The notes under the pieces are model-generated. The model saw nothing but the letters and a program-made list of their open reading frames with translations. It made no database searches and was not told the DNA's origin. From contig NZ_JAEMHW010000002.1 in assembly GCF_016461705.1 (NCBI RefSeq), forward strand, positions 558,001 through 622,000: a stretch of DNA of 64,000 bases, in the 5' to 3' direction. Shown piece after piece: positions 61,287-64,000 of the stretch. Position 1 is the stretch's first letter. The number at the start of each line of letters is the position of its first letter. The position numbers were made by a program, and so were the translations under genes. The stretch is from Streptococcus vicugnae (GTDB lineage Bacteria; Bacillota; Bacilli; Lactobacillales; Streptococcaceae).

Positions 61287-61345
61287 ATTTTAGCATAATT
61301 ATACACTTTGTCAAGCCTATTTTGAATAAAAATAAATTTTATTTC
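61287..61345 (-). promoter_or_regulatory. argF promoter with ARG-box-like sites
   Basis: On the minus strand TTGACA (61314-61309), 16 bp, TAAAAT (61292-61287). The spacer has GTATAATTATGC and the region upstream has TTGAATAAAAATAAA-type sequence, both resembling ARG-box half-sites for ArgR. Confidence 0.6.
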
Positions 61346-61389
61346 TTATTGTGTCATTTATAATTGAAACGAAGAATTGGACGAATACC

Positions 61390-61859
61390 GTGAATAAGAG
61401 ATTAACCGAATTGGAAATAAATTATTTATTTCTTTACTTCTCTTTGAATTTTTGGCAACGTTCTTAGCAATCTTATTCAGCGATAAAGGAACCGTACCTC
61501 TTCTGATTTACCTCTACTGCAATGCCTTTATCATTATCTTTGTCACGCCAATTCTTATCATGACAATGCTGACCAATAGAGACTTACAGGGACCTCTTGA
61601 AGTCCCTAGAGATAAGCTTGAGAAAGAGCGTCAAAAAGCTAAGAAAAAAGGCTGGCTTAGTGGAGTTATTTTTGCCATTTTTATGCTTGTTTTTAACATG
61701 TTTAGCAAATGGCAAGAAGGTGAAAATCCTTTTGAAATCTTGTTCAATCCTCTCTTCTTAAGTATCTTCATTTTTTCTGGTTTTATCTTTGGAGCTATTA
61801 TGGGGTCTATGGCTGCTAGTCAAATTGACCCTGAAAAAAAATTAGCACTCTTTTTATAA
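61390..61859 (+). pseudogene. Unknown membrane protein, possible frameshift near the N-terminus
   Basis: The main frame (61452-61859, TTG start, 135 residues) has three to four membrane segments, a basic linker (KLEKERQKAKKKG) and ends LALFL. It has no Shine-Dalgarno at the TTG. In another frame a GTG at 61390 opens MNKRLTELEINYLFLYFSLNF, which would join the main frame after a one-base insertion in the T-tract 61449-61453. This suggests a frameshifted longer gene of about 157 residues. I do not recognise the family. Its stop lies within the CIRCE-like hairpin. Confidence 0.5.
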
Positions 61860-61868
61860 GAGTGCTAA
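61842..61868. promoter_or_regulatory. CIRCE element (HrcA operator)/terminator-like hairpin
   Basis: TTAGCACTC, nine bases, GAGTGCTAA: exact match to the CIRCE consensus on all 18 bases. It is flanked by A and T runs, so it also looks like a bidirectional terminator for the preceding gene. It lies about 40 bp before the clpE -10. Confidence 0.75.
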
Positions 61869-61886
61869 TTTTTTAATGCTTTTTAC

Positions 61887-61943
61887 TTGATTTCCTAATA
61901 GCTAGTGCTATAATGGAAGTATGAAATCTGACTATCTTTGACC
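61887..61943 (+). promoter_or_regulatory. clpE promoter and CtsR-like operator
   Basis: TTGATT (61887-61892), 16 bp, TG-C-TATAAT (61909-61914). Just after the transcription start, the minus strand of 61927-61943 reads GGTCAAA-GAT-AGTCAGA, one base off the CtsR direct repeat RGTCAAA-NAN-RGTCAAA. Confidence 0.7.
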
Positions 61944-61985
61944 TTTAGTCTTTTAGTCAGACATTACGAAAGGAGGGTATTTTAT

Positions 61986-64000
61986 ATGCTCTGTCAAAAT
62001 TGTCATTTAAATGAATCTACCATTCACCTGTATACAAATGTCAATGGGCAGCAAAGACAAATTGATTTGTGCCAAAACTGCTATCAAATCATGAAAACTG
62101 ACCCAAATAATGCAATCTTAGGAGGATTAGGAGGTAATCCTCAATCTTCTTCTAACCAAACCAACCAATCAACGAATCCTTTTGATGATTTCTTTAACAA
62201 TCTCAGTGGCTTCCCAGCATTTGGTAGTCAAGGATTTCAAAATACTCCTCCAACACAAGCTGGTGGAGGCAATGGAAATAATGGACGAGGAGGAAATGGA
62301 AACAATAATTTCCGTCCTAATGGTCCAGCTCAACAACAAGAACCTAAAGGTTTACTAGAAGAATTCGGAATCAACGTCACTGATATTGCCCGTCGTGGTG
62401 ATATTGACCCTGTCATCGGACGCGACTCTGAGATTGTACGTGTTATCGAAATTCTTAACCGCCGTACAAAGAACAATCCTGTCCTTATTGGTGAACCTGG
62501 TGTCGGTAAAACTGCCGTTGTTGAAGGTTTGGCCCAAAAAATCGTTGACGGAAATGTTCCACAAAAACTTCAAAATAAACAAGTTATCCGTCTCGATGTT
62601 ATCAGTCTTGTTCAAGGTACTGGTATTCGAGGACAATTCGAAGAACGTATGCAAAAACTCATGGAAGAAATCCGTGAACGTAAAGATGTTATCCTCTTCA
62701 TCGATGAAATCCATGAAATCGTTGGTGCTGGTAACGCCGGAGATGGCAACATGGATGCCGGTAACATTTTGAAACCAGCTCTTGCTCGTGGAGAACTTCA
62801 ATTAGTCGGTGCTACTACTCTTAACGAATACCGTATCATCGAAAAAGATGCTGCACTTGAACGCCGTATGCAACCCGTTAAAGTTGACGAACCAAGCGTT
62901 GAAGAAACAATCACTATTCTTCGCGGTATCCAAAAGAAATATGAAGATTACCATCATGTCAAATACAGCGACGATGCTATCGAAGCTGCAGCTAATCTGT
63001 CAAATCGCTACATCCAAGACCGCTTCCTTCCAGATAAAGCCATTGACTTGCTAGATGAAGCAGGTTCTAAAATGAACTTAACATTGAACTTTGTTGATCC
63101 AAAAGAAATTGACAAACGTTTGGTTCAAGCCGAAAACCTAAAAACTCAAGCTACTCGTGAAGAAGATTATGAACGCGCAGCTTATTTCCGAGATCAAATT
63201 GCTAAATACAAGGAAATGCAAAAACAAACCATCAACGAAGATGACATTCCAGTAATTACTGAAAAAACCATTGAAGCTATCGTTGAAGAAAAAACAAATA
63301 TTCCTGTTGGTGATTTGAAAGAAAAAGAACAATCACAATTAATTCACCTTGCTGATGACTTGAAAGAACACGTTATTGGTCAAGATGAAGCTGTCGATAA
63401 GATTGCTAAAGCTATCCGTCGTAACCGTGTTGGTCTTGGTACACCAAATCGACCAATTGGTTCATTCCTCTTTGTCGGACCAACTGGTGTTGGTAAAACA
63501 GAATTGTCTAAACAGCTAGCTATTGAACTTTTTGGTTCAGCAGATAGCATGATTCGCTTTGACATGTCTGAATACATGGAAAAACACGCTGTCGCTAAAC
63601 TTGTTGGTGCCCCTCCAGGATATGTTGGTTACGAAGAAGCTGGTCAGTTGACTGAAAAAGTTCGTCGTAATCCATACTCACTCATTCTTCTTGACGAAGT
63701 TGAAAAAGCACATCCTGACGTTATGCACATGTTCTTGCAAGTTCTTGATGATGGTCGCTTGACTGACGGTCAAGGACGTACCGTAAGCTTTAAAGATACT
63801 ATTATCATCATGACATCTAATGCTGGTACTGGTAAAACAGAAGCTTCAGTTGGTTTCGGTGCTGCACGCGAAGGACGTACTAATTCTGTTCTTGGACAAC
63901 TTGGTGACTTCTTCAGTCCTGAATTCATGAACCGTTTTGATGGTATTATTGAATTTAAGGCATTAAGCAAAGATAACCTCCTTCATATCGTTAACCTTAT
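61986..64000 (+). CDS. clpE: ATP-dependent Clp protease ATP-binding subunit ClpE, partial
   Basis: The first 671 codons are in the window; the gene runs off the right edge. ClpE is identified by its N-terminal zinc finger ([10 protein letters not shown] ... LCQNCYQIM, two CxxC pairs), followed by a Gly/Asn/Gln-rich linker to about residue 120. Next are the first AAA+ module (Walker [14 protein letters not shown], Walker [13 protein letters not shown]), a UVR-like middle part ([19 protein letters not shown]) and the second AAA+ module ([25 protein letters not shown]). It unfolds proteins for ClpP under heat stress. GGAGG precedes the ATG. Confidence 0.96.
   Translation, partial: MLCQNCHLNESTIHLYTNVNGQQRQIDLCQNCYQIMKTDPNNAILGGLGGNPQSSSNQTNQSTNPFDDFFNNLSGFPAFGSQGFQNTPPTQAGGGNGNNGRGGNGNNNFRPNGPAQQQEPKGLLEEFGINVTDIARRGDIDPVIGRDSEIVRVIEILNRRTKNNPVLIGEPGVGKTAVVEGLAQKIVDGNVPQKLQNKQVIRLDVISLVQGTGIRGQFEERMQKLMEEIRERKDVILFIDEIHEIVGAGNAGDGNMDAGNILKPALARGELQLVGATTLNEYRIIEKDAALERRMQPVKVDEPSVEETITILRGIQKKYEDYHHVKYSDDAIEAAANLSNRYIQDRFLPDKAIDLLDEAGSKMNLTLNFVDPKEIDKRLVQAENLKTQATREEDYERAAYFRDQIAKYKEMQKQTINEDDIPVITEKTIEAIVEEKTNIPVGDLKEKEQSQLIHLADDLKEHVIGQDEAVDKIAKAIRRNRVGLGTPNRPIGSFLFVGPTGVGKTELSKQLAIELFGSADSMIRFDMSEYMEKHAVAKLVGAPPGYVGYEEAGQLTEKVRRNPYSLILLDEVEKAHPDVMHMFLQVLDDGRLTDGQGRTVSFKDTIIIMTSNAGTGKTEASVGFGAAREGRTNSVLGQLGDFFSPEFMNRFDGIIEFKALSKDNLLHIVNL

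Noticed and set aside
62355..62801. 148-residue minus-strand open frame within clpE
   Set aside because: Antisense shadow of a strongly conserved AAA+ domain; no start signals.

Overview
The window comes from a low-GC streptococcus, most likely of the S. bovis/S. equinus complex. The genus call rests on a dense, mostly minus-strand housekeeping gene set in streptococcal arrangement (pepF-coiA, comEA-comEC, recN-argR-tlyA-ispA-xseBA, recR-pbp2b, prfC, clpE, niaR-niaX), a late-competence sigma box, a CiaR-type direct repeat, and a THF riboswitch of the streptococcal folT type. The species-level call is only an inference. No rRNA, tRNA, prophage, insertion sequence or CRISPR array was seen.

Layout. 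1-5.2 kb: HAD phosphatase (cut by the window edge), acetyltransferase, pepF, coiA, rsuA, nagB. 5.27-10.53 kb: a visibly AT-richer island with response regulator, histidine kinase, FtsX-type permease, ABC ATPase and a chimeric LanM/LanT remnant. Its order is that of salivaricin-type lantibiotic loci (M-T-X-Y-K-R), so it reads as a decayed lantibiotic locus that kept immunity and sensing genes. 10.6-21.3 kb: VIT-family transporter, queA, yebC, sodA, holA, CYTH and HD proteins, comEC, comEA, plsC, a tRNA methyltransferase and a GIY-YIG protein. 21.3-34 kb: cshA, a predicted CiaR-controlled small RNA, prfC, then a cell-wall block (Wzy-like protein, murF, ddl, recR, pbp2b) interleaved with a BASS transporter and folT. 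34-42 kb: niaX/niaR, gpmA, a cadA-type ATPase with its ArsR regulator, pyrD, dtpT. 42-51 kb: a small membrane protein, HU, ypmS, a GDSL hydrolase, degV, recN, argR, tlyA, ispA, xseB, xseA. 51-64 kb: a YkuD-fold protein, a secreted SH3/Bsp-repeat protein, nnrD, folD, the feo operon, an amino-acid ABC transporter, a DUF1797 protein, argF, an unknown membrane protein and clpE (runs off the right edge).

How the parts fit. Several regulators sit beside or among their likely targets: NiaR with a box covering the niaX -35; ArgR with an ARG-like site at argF; an ArsR repressor with cadA. Operators for regulators encoded elsewhere are also readable: two NagR-type palindromes on the nagB promoter, two Fur/PerR 7-1-7 boxes upstream of feoAB, a WalR box before the secreted protein, CIN-boxes before coiA and comEA, and a CtsR-like box plus a perfect CIRCE before clpE.

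The least expected items are the chimeric lantibiotic remnant, the CiaR-box small RNA, two loci with a related tandem hairpin repeat (period 50 and 49 bp), three genes with TATAAT only 6-7 nt before the start codon (leaderless candidates), an in-frame stop just ahead of argF, and a YkuD protein whose catalytic motif appears lost.
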